Origin: Larus michahellis
Taxonomy: Eukaryota > Chordata > Aves > Charadriiformes > Laridae
Assembly (NCBI RefSeq): GCF_964199755.1
Contig: NC_133898.1
Span: forward strand, 109,625,847-109,689,846
Length of the DNA stretch: 64,000 bases
Direction of reading: 5' to 3'
Positions 15,201 through 26,967 of this stretch are shown here, in pieces. A program made the translations under genes and the position numbers. How positions within the stretch are numbered: position 1 is the stretch's first letter; each line of letters opens with the position of its first letter. The notes beneath the pieces are model-generated. The model saw only the letters and a program-made list of their open reading frames with translations, was not told the DNA's origin and made no database searches.

Positions 15201-18200
15201 TCCTGGGAACCTACTCCACTTCTGCACTGCCACAATGCTGGCACTCTCACAGGTATCAGCTCCTCATTTGCCTCAGCACAAGGCAGAGCTTGTTTGTATA
15301 GCAGTCTGAGCTTACAACCATAAACATTAACTGACTGAGTTGATGTTCACATTTGAAAGTAAGAACATGGCTACTCGCTGCTAGGATTGAAAGGACAAAT
15401 GGTCTCAACATCTAGAATTTATTTTCTGGGTGCTAGAAGTTCAGGCACAATTCTTCTTAGGTACCAAGAGCAAGAGAAGTTGCATTTGCTTTTGGTGCTT
15501 CTGCACAGGTTTCTTAAGCTGAAAATGGAAGTTTCAGAGGCTGTTGTGGAACTACTTAAGGTGGTAGTGGCAGCCTGAAACAACATGGGATCACATAAGC
15601 CAAGTAAATCTAGAGCCACAAGGCCACACAGGAGCCTTGGAGCAAATACAATGAGGCTAGAAACCCCTAACACTGGTGAAAGAGATACTTGCAGACAGCA
15701 GTGTGCTAGTATGGCTTATCAGCCCAGGGAAGGAGGGGGATAAATAATTATCTGAAGTCCATTCCTAGACAGACTTCCTTGGTGAATTATGCGATGGTGA
15801 AAAGATGACAGTACAACTTAATGTTCCTTTTTGCAACCCAATGAAAGCTTACCCTGGATGTACCACAGTAGAGAGTTATCTATTCACTGCAGAGTGATGG
15901 TAATTACTGCCTATCTGACTAAATTCAGGATCATACTGCTTGCCCATCCAGTTAATATACTCCTACTCTTGTCATTTTGCCCTAAAGTTCAGTATCCAGT
16001 TTGGAAAGTAAGTTTCCTAGCTACGCAACAGCCATTTCAAGTATCAAATAAGTTTACAGCCTGTAAGGAAAACTTGAGCCTCTGTAAATTATGTTTTAGA
16101 TTAGCTTAAATTGTCGCTCTGAATTTTTTTGGTTCAAGCATACTCATTCCTTGCTACTGTTTCATTCTGCTACTTAACTTTTAACTCTAAAGTTTTGAAT
16201 TTATACAAGGAACTACTTGAAAAAGATTAGTGATTAATTCTAACCATCCCTGTTTTGTTGTGGTGTTTTCTTAAAAAAAAAAAAGACAACAGGAAAAGCA
16301 AATAGTCAATTATTAGAAGACAACAGCAATTACAAGAATAAGCTAGTTTGTATACCAAAATATCTTGTCCACTCTCTGAATGGACAAGAAACCCAAGCAA
16401 ATAATCGCACACCATTAGTACACCAACTTCTGCACAAGTCGGGGAGGAAATAATCACAACATACAGGTTATGAAGGACAGCAATGAGTGATTTTAGGCAA
16501 TTTGTGTTTTGGCCTGATTGTAGTTTGAAAACTCAGCTTAAAAACCTTATCATTCTAAACACCGTAATGACTGGTGACAGTCCGTCACATCCCCTTTGTT
16601 CTCACCCTGAATTACCTTCTTACCCTAAATTTGAGATGGCACAAAGAGCATGCTTGAGACTTTTGCAGAGCAATGTAAATAACTACATCTATCACAGATA
16701 AAGATAAAACTAGGAAAGAGGGCTATGAATTTGGTGAAAGGCTTTGTAATACCCTTCAGATGTAGAAGGGCAGCCTCCAGGTCACTGGCCTGCAACTGAA
16801 GTCTTCCAGTGTCTCCTCTATGTAAGCTCTCTCCACAAAAACCATGTTCTTCCCGAGTACAGAGCCCTTTACAGTCCCTCTCAGCTCTAAAACGCAAAGC
16901 CAACTTTTGCCTGCGTGGCTAGGGCTCACAACACCCACCTGCTTCCCTCTCTCCTGCCTGGAATTACTGTGGACAAAAGACATCCTTATGGTGTCCAAGT
17001 TCCACCCATTCCACATAATCACAGGAATCAACACAGGAATGAAACCTCAAGCTTCAAGGCAGTTTATTTCTACATACAATGGATGTATTTTAACTCTTGG
17101 CTTTCCAAGATCTTTCATGTTTCCTTTACAGTTGCATGATACAGCTTGGATCCCAAACTGAAAGCATCTGGACTTTGTGGAATACAAAGGTCCTCTTTGT
17201 AAAGTTTGAAACTGAAGTTTTACTTATATTCAAATTTACACCAAAGTTCCAAAATATCAGGTAGCTGCCGGCAGACACCTTCTTTGGAGACATTATTCTG
17301 GTTTTCCAAATATTTTCAATTTTATTTCAAAGACATACCATACAGAAAAGAGACAGATGGGCTTGGAGAAGTAGTGGAGAACTGTTATGTCCATCCTTGT
17401 AAGTTCCCACATCTCTGCCACAATGACCCATGTAAAAGTTACTTTGCTAGCCACTTTTGCCTCACCATGTATAGGTATACTATGTTGCCAATGAAGAGAG
17501 CACTGAATATAATTGCTGAGACAACCCTGCACAAGTGCTTTTTATTTTAATATACTATTTATCAATTAAGCAGCACAAAGATTGTAGGAATTGACCCACA
17601 GCATGCAAGACTTACTTCCCTGGTGCTTTCTTTATGAACATAAATCCACTTTTCACGATAAAAACCTAAAATAAAATCAAAATACAAGCATTTTTAGGCT
17701 TCCACTTTAAGTAACGCTTTCTAGAAAGAAATGGAACAAAACAGACCATCCTCAACAAAATGCTTCATAAGATAGGAGAGATGGTAGAACAGTTCTAATG
17801 AAGGAAGTTTATAAAGGCTGAAAAGGATGACTACAAGTTTTCAGATGTTATGCACTTCAAAAAATAAAGGCAAAGTTAAATAATTTTATAAATCAAACAA
17901 GAGTTAGCACACCATTGGCAGACATAGCACAGCTTTTTGCAGCTGTGTAACCAACAGTCAGTTCCTCCTACAAAACTTCTGATCTTTAACCCAACAGCCT
18001 CCTTAGCATTTAACACAGGGAAATACAGAAATGAGCAACCTTCTTGATCCTGAACAGGGCACCTCTGTAATCTATTTTCTTCTGTAAAGGTGCTTGCTCT
18101 GCATCCACTTGGTTCAACCAGTTGCAGAATACTGCAGGGAAGTCAACTATACAATACTAATGAAGGCAACTAGGCAGACCTTCAGCTTTCAGAGGTCTGG

Positions 18201-21200
18201 GATGTTGTCAAATGAAAGGATGCTCTTACATACAGCAACTTGAATCTTTTGAAATACTTTACAGTCACACAAGCCTGGGGAAGCTCACAGCTTTCTGCAA
18301 GACCACCTCTGTTACAATTTTGTGAATGTACAAATAATGGAGATCGTTTCAAGATCAAAGCAACAGAAACACCAAAAAATTGCTTATCGACTTACCTTTT
18401 TTTACCTACTCTACCAAATTCTCTACTTCAGGAAGTTAACTTGCTGTCATACACATATTTGCAGTTTAAAATACAGGTGATCTTTTAAAAGGAGATACAA
18501 CAAAAATGGCTTTGACATTTTCAAAAAACTCAATATTGATCAAGTCTTTACCAAGAGCTATAGGTATTATGACAAAATATATTTTTTTTAATGAACTGAT
18601 TCTAGAGTTGTAACACTAATCATAATTTGAATTAAGCAAAAATAAAACAGCCGCTTTGGTAAGCAGAAGCTTCCACAAGCATCCAGAAAAACTGAACCTA
18701 AAACTAGTTAACAAAACAACACAGTGGTTAGTATCAGAAGGCATTTATTATTCAGGAATTACTATACTTAAATTACCTTCGGCTCTTTGAAAAATCACAT
18801 ATCAGATGATCAATGCCACAGTACAATTAAGATGCATCACTTCTGACACCAGAATTTGTTGCCAATACAAGAGTAAACATAACTCAGAAGGCTACTCTAT
18901 AGATAAATATAAATTAATGGCTACTATAAAATTTTGCTGAACCTACAAGAGTCTTCCAAAATAAACAAAAACAACCCAGTCTTACATTGTGAATCTGTGT
19001 TATTCCTAAAATGATCTTTTTTCCTTTTCTTGGCTGCAAACTCACAATCTTCAGTACTGTATATTTCTTCATCTTCATCATCACCAGTTAAAATGCTGAA
19101 ATAAACACATCTAATTAGAACAGCAGTGACTAAATATTTAAGATACATCTTATAATTCTCTGCATTAAAGTCTGCCAGATGGAAAAAAAATATTTTAATG
19201 ATATTCCTCTACCTGATGCTCTATAGTAACACGTATCTTAAGAGATAAGCTGTCTTGCTCTTTTCTTCCCAGCGGAGGTTGAATTTTTATGTATTTAATC
19301 ACTTTGACACAAAGTATCTTCCTAACAGGTATCTTGTAAGTTATTACTGACATTTAGGAAGGACTACTGAGGAGACAGTACTAATGGGACAGTCAGCTGT
19401 CTGCAAAGCTCTAATGTATAAAAATTCATTATTTGAAATGGACCAAGCCTTGAAAAACTGTGCACACAGGAAAAAGTCAGTGCAGAATTACTGCACATCT
19501 TCAAATAGGCAGAAAGCCAACAAAGACAGACATCTCTCTTACTACTGTCAGCTTTGGGGCAAAGAGTCTTTCCTTTAATAAATGCCTGAATCACAACACT
19601 GTACATAATTTAGGTGTCACAATAACATTTTACCAGTGATTTGTACGGCATCAAGAACCATGTGGTCTACCCTCCTCTCTCCCAGAGACAATCAGCTATA
19701 CCTATGTCACTTCTGACAGTTAACTATGTAACCTAACACTGAGAACTATACTGAATAATTATATATAGCATATACATAGATAGTGCAAGTATATATATGA
19801 AAATATATACAAAGAAATTATTTTAAAAGTTCTGTTGTATAAACCAACCTTTCTAAAATTAATATACATTTAAAAACTGCCTGTGCTACATGAAGTCCAC
19901 AGTTTCATAAATTTTTACAGAATGGTTTGGGGTGGAAGAAGGGACCCTAAAGATCACCTAGTTCCAACTCCCCTGCCACAGGCAGGGACACCTCCCACTA
20001 GACCAGGCTGCTCAAAGCACTGTCCAGCCTGGCCTTGAACACTTCCAGGGATGGGGCATCCACAGCTTCCCTGGGCAACCTGTTCCAGCATCTCACCACC
20101 CGCAACAATAAAGAATTTCTTCCTGATATCTAACCTAAATCTACCCTCTTTCCATTTAAAACCATTACAAACCATTACCCCTCATCCCATCACTATACTC
20201 CCTCCCCATCTTTCCTGTAGGCCCCCTTCAGGTACTGGAAGGCTGCTATAAGGGCTCCCTGGAGCCTTCTCTTCTCCAGGCTGAAGAACTCCAACTCTCT
20301 CAGCCTGTCTTCATAGGAGAGGTGCTCCAGCCCTCTGATCATCTTTGCAGCCCTCTGGTCCCACTCCAGAGGATTTTGCTTTCCATTTTTACATATTATT
20401 ATAAGGAACAGCAATACGAATTAGAATAGGTGTTTATTTTTCTAGCAGAGAAGGAAGATACTTTATGTGAAGGCCACAGCCTTGCACAGATAAGCAGACT
20501 AACTAAGGATACATGGTAGTGAAGCTTAACTGTAGGACTGTTATTTTCCCGCTATTATTCTTTGGCAATAAAGTTGTATACAAAACTCTTCCCATTCAGT
20601 ACTATTTTTAAATCCAAATTTGCCAGGTGAATCTATCAATGTCAGTTTGAACTTTCATCAAACTGCACCAGCAACAGCTGAACACTGAAAAACCGAAGGA
20701 CGCCAGTTTATTCAAACATAACCTGTACTGGGGCATTAAGTTGCAAAAATAAACTTTTATTCCTTTACTTTATTGCTACTAGTTTATACAGTTAATATTT
20801 TCAGGCTTGAACCATCTGTTAAGGAGGATGACTAAACACCACTGTAGAAAAGCTTTGGGTTTTTAATTGCTCTAATCAGCAAATGCTAGCTCAGCTTAAA
20901 GATACACAAGTTGAGAAAACTCAGAAATAGAAAGTTGTTTTCGTCTTCGGCTTAAATCCTGAAAAAAGATAATGTACCTTTGCATTCGAATAGAGCTCTA
21001 TCAAAGGGGAGGCCCTTAGTTCATGTCTTACGATTTTCAAAGCAGATAAAAGACTCAACTTCAATATTCTGTGCAACATTGCCAGATATGCTATCTGGTG
21101 AAATAGCAAAAGTTTGGAGAAAAGGAACTGGCAACTGTCAAAAGCAGAACATCAAATTGGCAAGTTACTTTGGTTATGTAACATTCCAATCTATCCGGTT

Positions 21201-24200
21201 TTTTTTCTCCCCCAAAAGCTATCATGAAGGAAATCTCTTTTTAAGCTCACTAAAATCATTAATTTAATTATGTTTTAGCATATTGAGTGCATCACCACAA
21301 CACATGAGAAGTTATTGCAGAATCAGAAAAATTGATGCAGAATCAGAAACAGAGACCAAAGGTCCAGACCTGGATTTACCATCCTAACAACAGAGACAAG
21401 GCTAGAGAGACATGGCCTGACGCTCTGCAATATAATTCAGGCAGAACAGAAACAACACCCATTCCCATTGACCCAGTGCAATGGGGAGAGGAGGGGAGGT
21501 GACATTCCTGGAGGCCAGCTTTAGAACAGGAAGGTTAATCTGGCAGGATTCCTTCTTTTGTTCCTGGAGAGGAAGTGTCCCTAGAAAGCAGTTTAGGCCA
21601 GTAACATACCTAAAGTGATTTAAAGCCCACCCCGCACCCCAGTAACATACACCTCCTCAAGCATCAGATAAACAATTAAGGCAGCTTAAGGACAGTCAAT
21701 TAAGACAAGGAATTGTGAAGATGAAAAGGGCTATTTCAAACACCTTTGTCTGACATTCAAGTTTGCCTGTGACATTCCTGGAATTCTTCACTTTAATTTT
21801 AGAGAAAAGAAGAATTTGACTTTTTCTCTGAGGATCTTCTTGTATGAGGCTTTATCTCCTCATGTTCTGTCCCACTTCACAAGGAGAGTCTTTCCCTGTT
21901 TACGTGTAACCATCACCATTCTTTTTGGCAAACTCTCTCTTACCAAGAATGAATGCAAAGGTTCCACAGACATCAGAAGAATGGGATAGAAATACAGGCA
22001 CTTCCCCAGCGACTGTTAGCCTTCCTTCCAGAAATCCGGAAAGCTGCTTGGTAAGTAACAAAGCTGCTACACCATTTCCAAAGCAACCCCTGTTCCCCAA
22101 ACACCAAGCTAAGATACAAGAAACCAAATCAAATGCTGCACATGCCATATGGTGTAACAGAAGTCTTAATGTTTTTACCATAATACTGCATGTGACATCT
22201 GAGTGCACCTGGAAGGATTTAAATACATACATAATACTGCCAATTTACAGCTATTCTTACTTTCTTGTCTTGATGATGCACTTCATAAAAAAGTATTCTA
22301 AAGCTTCTAAAAGCAAAGTACCTCGTGTCCTTAGGACTACAATATTCTACGTAAAGCATGCAAGAATTTAATCTCTTTCAAAAAAGTAATTTCCTAGCTG
22401 TATTTAAATAACCTCTTGGGTATGACACTTAAAATGCTGGAAAACTTTACAGGGTTATCTGAACTCCAACTATTCTTCCTCAGCTCCTTGCATCTTTTCT
22501 CATGGAGGAAGGAATGCCCTCAAGTCATGCATTGAGCCACACTAAGTGTTTTGTAAAAGAGACTCAGAGCCATTTACAGCTTGAGCACGCATGAAAAATC
22601 TTGAGGTAAGAGCCCACACCAAATAACATTACAATATATTTGTCAAATGCCAAAATGATCTAAGACCCGATTCAAATCTAAGGACTTCTATGCAGTGCGG
22701 AAAACACTTTTGTGAACACCGTCTCTCACTCACAGAATTAAGAAAAGAGACACAGCAGACTCAAATTACTACCCTGCCAGGTCAAGTAGTTCATATGAGC
22801 CCAGCACACACGCAAGAGACTATCACCATCACAAAAGTCTTATTAGATTAGTCCAATTCTTTCTTTTACCTCAAAAGGAAAACATAAGGCAGCTTTACTC
22901 CTGAATTGCAGGCTACTGAGGGGTATTTCCATACAATTCTGTAAGTCAGTGCCATTCTCTCTCCACCATCCAGATTCAAGGACAGTGCCATGGCACTGGC
23001 TATACGTATCTGTGCTAGAATTTATAGGTAGAAATTGCAGGCAGTCACGGCCAGCATTCAGCCTGCAGGGCTTGAATGACCACTACCACAACCACATTTT
23101 CAGCTACTGTATATCTTGAATACAAGGCACTCTTTGCTTATATAATAATATCTATTATCCACATAAGAAAGAGCTACAGAACTGAGAGTCTCATTTTTTC
23201 CCATAAGTGGAAATAATTTAAAGTGCAACTGTTGAAACATTATTTCAAATCATTTAAATTGTTCCTGCACAAGTGATTATGTTTGTTCAAGGATGGCTAT
23301 CATTAGGTTCACTATTTTTGACTAATTCACCAACTGGATTCACTAAGGAACTGGATGACTAATTGAATAAGGTAAAAAAAGTTCTATTTTAATAAAAACA
23401 TGCTCTTCAATTTATGTAAGTAATTTACATGTCTTGAAGATTTATTTCTGAGTCTGTTTGTGAGTAGATCTTTTTCATTTATTAATTAAAAATACTTTCC
23501 CTTCAGAAAAGGCAAAGTTTGGCATTAACTATTCATAATTTCTCTCACAGAAGAGAATACAATAAACAGGGTTTCAGCCAACTGCATAGCTTGAATTTAT
23601 TTCTTTTTAAAGGAAAACTGCCATACCTGCTCCCCAAAATACAATACTCAAGTATTACCTTTATCTTAGATTACTACAGAATATTTTGCTGAAAAATATT
23701 ATTTCATTTAATGAGTGAAAATAAATAAAACCCTGTTGGGACAGACAGACTAGTATACACCATCATCCCTATTCAAAGGGCAGTTTAAAAAGACAAATAT
23801 GTACTTATGCGTTGCTTACTATACACTTCTTTCACAAGGAAGGAAGCATTTTGTGAAGCCTCACCCTTACCCAGTGCTGTATCATGTTAACAGATACCCT
23901 AAACCGAGCTGTCTATTCAACATACACAGGTAATAATTTCCAAATAGCTTAAGATTCTTTACTGCGAGGGTGGTGAGGCAGTGGAACAGGTTGCCCAGGG
24001 AAGCTGTGGCTGCCCCATGCCTGGAAGTGTTCAAGGCCAGGCTGGATGGGGCTTTGAGCAGCCTGGTCTAGTGGGAGGTGTCCCTGCCCATGGCAGGGGG
24101 GTTGGAACTAGATGATCTTTAAGGTCCCTTCCAACCCAAACCACTCTATGATTCTAAGATGGTACAGAGAACCAGCCAGCAAGACACAATACACTGCTGT

Positions 24201-26960
24201 ACTTCAACACAAAACCCTGCACATGGGATAGAAGAACCCCATGCCCAGGTATATGCTGGGTACAGACTGGATGGGAAGCAGTTTTGCTGAAAAGGAGCCA
24301 GAGGTGTTGTGGATAACAGGCTGAACGCGGGTCAGCAGTATGCCCTTGTGTTATAAAAAGCCAACTGCACCCTGGTCTGAGTTAACAAAAGTGTATCCTG
24401 CAGACTTAAAGAAATAATCATTCCCCTTTATTTGGCATAAGAAACAGTAACTGGAGTACCGGTACTTCGTCTAGTTTGGGGCTACCCAATACAATAAAAA
24501 CATTGGCATACTGGAACAAGTCCAGTGGGGAGTTACCAAGGTTGATTAGGTACTAGAGCATATGATGCATGAGGGTAAGAGAACTGAGCTTATTCAGCGT
24601 TAAGAGGTGACTGTGGAAGGAAATCTGATTACTGTTGATATGTAATATGAGGGTACAAAGTAGATAGAGCTAGACTGTAAGGTTAGAGAAGGTGGGCAGT
24701 AATAAGTCAAGTAGTAATGGACACAATCTGTGATAAGAGAAATTCTTATTAGATGGGGGGTAGGGAAGACAGACACACCAAAAAAAAAATATCACAGTAA
24801 GGGTAATGAAACTTGGAACAGGAGCCCAGAGAGGAATCGCTATTCTTGGAAATGCACAGAGCTCAACTAGGCAAGGTCCTATACAATCTGACAATAGATG
24901 GTCCTGCTTTGAGCATGCATTTGGACTAGATGACCCTCAGAGGTACATTCCACAGTAAATTGTTCTATAATATTGTGCAAATAGACATTAATTGCTGTGT
25001 AGCAAAGGTTAAGTCATAGATCCGAAGTTCAAATTGTAGTGAAATTATTCCCACATAGTGCTGCTTTGCTAAGAAGTACTAACTTGAATTCTGCAGTCTA
25101 AGTTTGGACAATATACATTTAACTAAATAGACAGGAGCATTATTAAAAATAAAAATAGGGATACAGAAATGTGGTTTGGCTTCGCTAAGCAGATGTGTGA
25201 GATGAAGATGAGGAACTGGGGAATCACTACAGATGAGGGCAGCTGCTGCAGACTAGGTTGGTTCCCAAGTTTGGGATTCTGACAAAGTGGCAAACTACCC
25301 TAAGAAGCCCAAATCATGAAACACCTCAGATTTAATGAAAACCTTTTTCCCTCCAGAGCATTTCATGCCCAGTCCCTTCAAATTAATGTACCTATTTTAG
25401 TCCTGAACTTTAATATTCATATCTTTCCAAAACTGTTGATTTAAATCTGTTTCTAGCAAGACTACTCCAGAGGAGTTCAATACTAAATTCTCTCAAGACT
25501 AAGGAAAAAAAAATAATCTAGCATTTTTGCTTGAAGAAGCAATAAAAATACTTCACCTTGCTCTCTGGAGAAAAGATAAATATATCTCTACATATAATTA
25601 GGATCAGAAGAACAAAAGTTGTAATGATAGTCACAAAACCAATGATCATTTGTGTCACACTTGACAAACAATATTAATTAAAGCAAGCTACAAAATATAA
25701 TTTAGTATCTGTGCAAATAGCTATCAAAATTAAATGAGATTTACTTTCATTTGCCAACTGTATTATTGAACATATATGAAAGTGGGAAGAAAAGATTTTT
25801 TTTCCAAAGGTATTTAAGACAAGTTATACATTGGAGGCTTACTGAACACTCTTCCAGACAAGCATAGCTTTTTATATCCACATTGGTCAGACTGTGTGGA
25901 AAAATAAGTCCAAATAATATCAGTGACAGATGAACACAGAAAGAAAAAAGGCATGAAGAAAACAGTAGGTCAAGATAAACTTAATTCTTCACTACTTGAT
26001 AACTCTCTTGAGGTTTATTTTACATATTCAGAAAACACAGGTATATGAGTACAGCAAGTGCTAGCTTGCCAGTAAATTTCCTCTAAATCAGATCAGTTAC
26101 TGTATCATTTACCAGAATAACAAAACACTGAATGTTCCCTTTTCTCATTATGAGCACATTATGCTGGAATTTATGACCAAGAACGATATCCCTGAGAATT
26201 ACTTCTTCCTGGTGAAATCAAGTAAAAATTTGTTTGGACAAAGCTATTTATATCACACCAGTCTGTGGGCATCTGCCCCAAGTATTACTTTATTTAACTA
26301 ATATCTTTCTCACCTGTTCTAGAGCAGCACATACAGTCATGTATTGTGTTAGGGAACTACCATGAAACTACCATTAATTGCATATTTGGAGCAAAGGCAT
26401 TATATGACTGTCATAAGCAGTTCAAACCCAACATCCCATCACCAGAAAGTCTTCATTCACTTCCAGATAGCATTTCAATATGCCTCTTGCACTTGCAATT
26501 TATAAACATCACTTTTATCTTTAAATAGTACTTAAAAAAATAAACAAAAAATGTTACTTTTTTATTTTTAAAGACATACAACATAAAATGGGATCTGTCT
26601 ACCTAAAATAAGCAACTTGTGAAGGAGTGACAAAAACCAGAGTCCCCATAGGGGTCTCCTGTCTGTCTAACTAAACAAAACACACAGTTGCATTTGTATA
26701 CTTCTAGCATATGCAGATGATATCATCTACCACAAACACTTGCAGTCTGAATGGAAATTAAGTCACTCTTTGTCTTCTCACCTGTTTTAACTCAGGCAGA
26801 ATCACTTTAAAAAAAAAACTTACACAGTGTGACTGATATCATTCAGCTGATTACTCCCATCCTCTAGTGCAGGACTGAAGGGTTCACATCGTTTCCATCC
26901 ATCTTCTGTTTTAACCCATCTCCATCCAGGGGATCTCCAGTCTTGTCCCAGAAATGGCAT
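119..26960 (-). CDS. FBXO25: F-box only protein 25 (nine coding exons, joined CDS 361 codons)
   Basis: FBXO25 is an F-box substrate receptor that links targets to SKP1-CUL1-RBX1 ubiquitin ligases; it is largely nuclear, and cardiac transcription factors, ELK1 and HAX1 are reported targets (established knowledge). Coding exons on the minus strand: 26960-26824, 19095-18986, 17665-17616, 14924-14832, 10411-10318, 9588-9404, 7466-7284, 5214-5071, 208-119. Lengths sum to 1086 nt with all phases compatible and no internal stop. The N-terminus begins [13 protein letters not shown], shared by FBXO25 and FBXO32. A basic nuclear-localisation motif KKRKK lies at residues 68-72, the F-box at about 229-278, and the C-terminus ends in [10 protein letters not shown]. 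The F-box exon ([13 protein letters not shown]) and the [10 protein letters not shown] segment match FBXO25 rather than FBXO32. The 9-residue insert found before the last exon in one human isoform was not located, so this is the shorter form. Confidence 0.97.
209..5070 (-). other. FBXO25 intron 9
   Basis: About 4.9 kb of AT-rich intron with canonical GTAAGA donor and GCAG acceptor. It holds A/C-rich low-complexity sequence at about 451-490 and poly-A runs (for example about 580-593). I see no convincing exon or dated repeat. The 86-codon plus-strand open frame at 2763-3023 resembles nothing I know and looks like chance. Confidence 0.75.
451..490. repeat. A/C-rich low-complexity tract
   Basis: Runs of A and C (AAACCCCAAACCAAG-like) in intron 9 of FBXO25. 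Simple sequence with no further structure. Confidence 0.6.
5071..5214 (-). CDS. FBXO25: FBXO25 exon 9 (residues 285-332)
   Basis: Acceptor TATGTCCAG, donor GTAAGA, 48 codons, phase 0 at both ends. The exon encodes the segment after the F-box, from [12 protein letters not shown] to HCSILFWK, with the closely spaced Cys/His residues (CRHC) typical of the family C-terminal region. Confidence 0.96.
5215..7283 (-). other. FBXO25 intron 8
   Basis: About 2.1 kb of AT-rich intron between a GTAATA donor and a CCAG acceptor. It contains a poly-A run at about 7194-7206 on the plus strand. No other element recognised. Confidence 0.75.
7284..7466 (-). CDS. FBXO25: FBXO25 exon 8, F-box exon (residues 224-284)
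   Basis: A 61-codon, phase 0/0 exon that carries nearly the whole F-box, the SKP1-binding module. It shows the F-box signature LSDLP near residue 231, the hydrophobic helix MLNNILYRF, and [11 protein letters not shown] with the conserved Trp at about 272. Acceptor TTTCCAG, donor GTAATA. Because it is a multiple of three, skipping it would keep frame but remove SKP1 binding. Confidence 0.98.
7467..9403 (-). other. FBXO25 intron 7
   Basis: About 1.9 kb. Mostly AT-rich, with a small 18-bp tandem duplication at 7863-7898 and a conspicuous GC-rich stretch of about 130 bp at 8220-8350 of unknown origin. Open frames here are short and unrecognised. Confidence 0.7.
7863..7898. repeat. 18-bp tandem duplication, two copies
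   Basis: Two adjacent 18-bp copies of a CTNTAATAAAGGTATGAA motif differing at one base. Intronic. Confidence 0.8.
9404..9588 (-). CDS. FBXO25: FBXO25 exon 7 (residues 162-223)
   Basis: 185 nt, phase 1 in and phase 0 out, acceptor TTTTCCAG and donor GTATAT (a weaker donor than its neighbours). Encodes [17 protein letters not shown], then [14 protein letters not shown] and the Gln-rich [14 protein letters not shown]. This helical, leucine-rich segment before the F-box is conserved between FBXO25 and FBXO32. Confidence 0.97.
9589..10317 (-). other. FBXO25 intron 6
   Basis: A short 0.73 kb AT-rich intron. No repeat or exon seen. Confidence 0.8.
10318..10411 (-). CDS. FBXO25: FBXO25 exon 6 (residues 131-161 plus 1 nt)
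   Basis: Acceptor TTGTCCTAG, donor GTAAGA, 94 nt. Encodes [15 protein letters not shown], then [16 protein letters not shown]. The single G left over joins exon 7 to make Val162. The Ala after SGA is Val in human as remembered, a conservative change. Confidence 0.96.
10412..14831 (-). other. FBXO25 intron 5
   Basis: About 4.4 kb of AT-rich intron. Short internal duplications are visible, for example TTTGCCAA three times near 11853-11883 and an ATATTTAAGA(C/T) repeat near 14452-14485. No recognisable transposon or exon. Confidence 0.7.
14832..14924 (-). CDS. FBXO25: FBXO25 exon 5 (residues 100-130)
   Basis: Acceptor TTCTCAG, donor GTAAGC, 93 nt, phase 0/0. Encodes [20 protein letters not shown], then [11 protein letters not shown], one of the most conserved blocks of the FBXO25/FBXO32 family. 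Confidence 0.97.
14925..17615 (-). other. FBXO25 intron 4
   Basis: About 2.7 kb. It contains several open frames of 60 to 114 codons on both strands (for example plus strand 16844-17161 and 17206-17550) that overlap each other, lack splice support and resemble no protein I know. No transposon recognised. Confidence 0.7.
17616..17665 (-). CDS. FBXO25: FBXO25 exon 4 (end of residue 83 to residue 99)
   Basis: A 50-nt exon too short to stand out as an open frame. Acceptor ATTTTAG, donor GTAAGT. It encodes [16 protein letters not shown], matching the family motif [10 protein letters not shown]. The codon across the upstream junction makes Cys83, where human has Ser as remembered. Confidence 0.96.
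17666..18985 (-). other. FBXO25 intron 3
   Basis: About 1.3 kb, AT-rich, no recognised element. Confidence 0.75.
18986..19095 (-). CDS. FBXO25: FBXO25 exon 3, acidic stretch and NLS (residues 46-82 plus 1 nt)
   Basis: Acceptor TTATTTCAG, donor GTAAGA, 110 nt, phase 2 in and phase 1 out. Encodes [19 protein letters not shown], then [17 protein letters not shown]. The basic run KKRKK (68-72) is the expected nuclear-localisation signal, and [10 protein letters not shown] identifies FBXO25 rather than FBXO32. An acidic run DDEDEE at 51-56 lies just before it. Confidence 0.96.
19919..20371 (-). mobile_element. CR1 LINE 3' fragment
   Basis: Non-LTR retrotransposon remnant, 5' truncated. On the minus strand it reads as the familiar avian CR1 tail: CAGGCTGAGAGAGTT, then GTTCAGCCTGGAGAAGAGAAG, then the AGATATAAGGAAGAAA-like block, and ends at the terminal AACCATTCT block on the left. 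Its decayed frame gives residues typical of the CR1 ORF2 C-terminus ([26 protein letters not shown]). Confidence 0.93.
23954..24156 (+). mobile_element. CR1 LINE 3' end
   Basis: About 200 bp with GAGGGTGGTGAGGCAGTGG, GTTGCCCAGGGAAGCTGTGG and GTTGGAACTAGATGATC, ending CTATGATTCTA, the CR1 3' terminus. Close to consensus, so probably younger than the adjacent 24190-24975 remnant. Confidence 0.93.
24190..24975 (+). mobile_element. Diverged older CR1-like LINE remnant
   Basis: Collinear but strongly decayed similarity to CR1 ORF2 and 3' end: an AAAACCCTGCACATGGGA block (the [10 protein letters not shown] region), AACAAGTCCAGTGGGGAGT, a TTCAGCGTTAAGAG block, and a terminal TGGACTAGATGACCCTCAGAGG followed by TTCCACAG. 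Same orientation as the CR1 immediately to its left. Family assignment is by eye. Confidence 0.65.
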
Positions 26961-26967
26961 GGTTTCT
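26824..26967 (-). CDS. FBXO25: FBXO25 exon 2, start-codon exon (residues 1-45 plus 2 nt)
   Basis: Acceptor CTGCTTGTAG is followed by a 7-nt leader AGAAACC and ATG at 26960-26958, with A at -3 (good Kozak context). It encodes [24 protein letters not shown], then a variable serine/asparagine-rich stretch to residue 45. Donor GTAAGT at 26823. This start is chosen because it matches the conserved family N-terminus exactly and the next exon upstream has no ATG. Confidence 0.96.

Larger units (their letters stand above)
19096..26823 (-). other. FBXO25 intron 2
   Basis: The largest intron, 7.7 kb. It carries an antisense-to-window CR1 at 19919-20371, a plus-oriented CR1 3' end at 23954-24156 and a much more diverged LINE remnant at about 24190-24975. 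An AT-rich tract with ATATAT runs lies at about 19755-19810. The rest is unremarkable. Confidence 0.75.

Noticed and set aside
16844..17550. Plus-strand frames of 105 and 114 codons in intron 4
   Set aside because: Overlapping competing frames on both strands, no family resemblance.
21925..22371. 148-codon plus-strand frame in FBXO25 intron 2
   Set aside because: Begins at TTG, no recognisable motif, no splice support, intronic.
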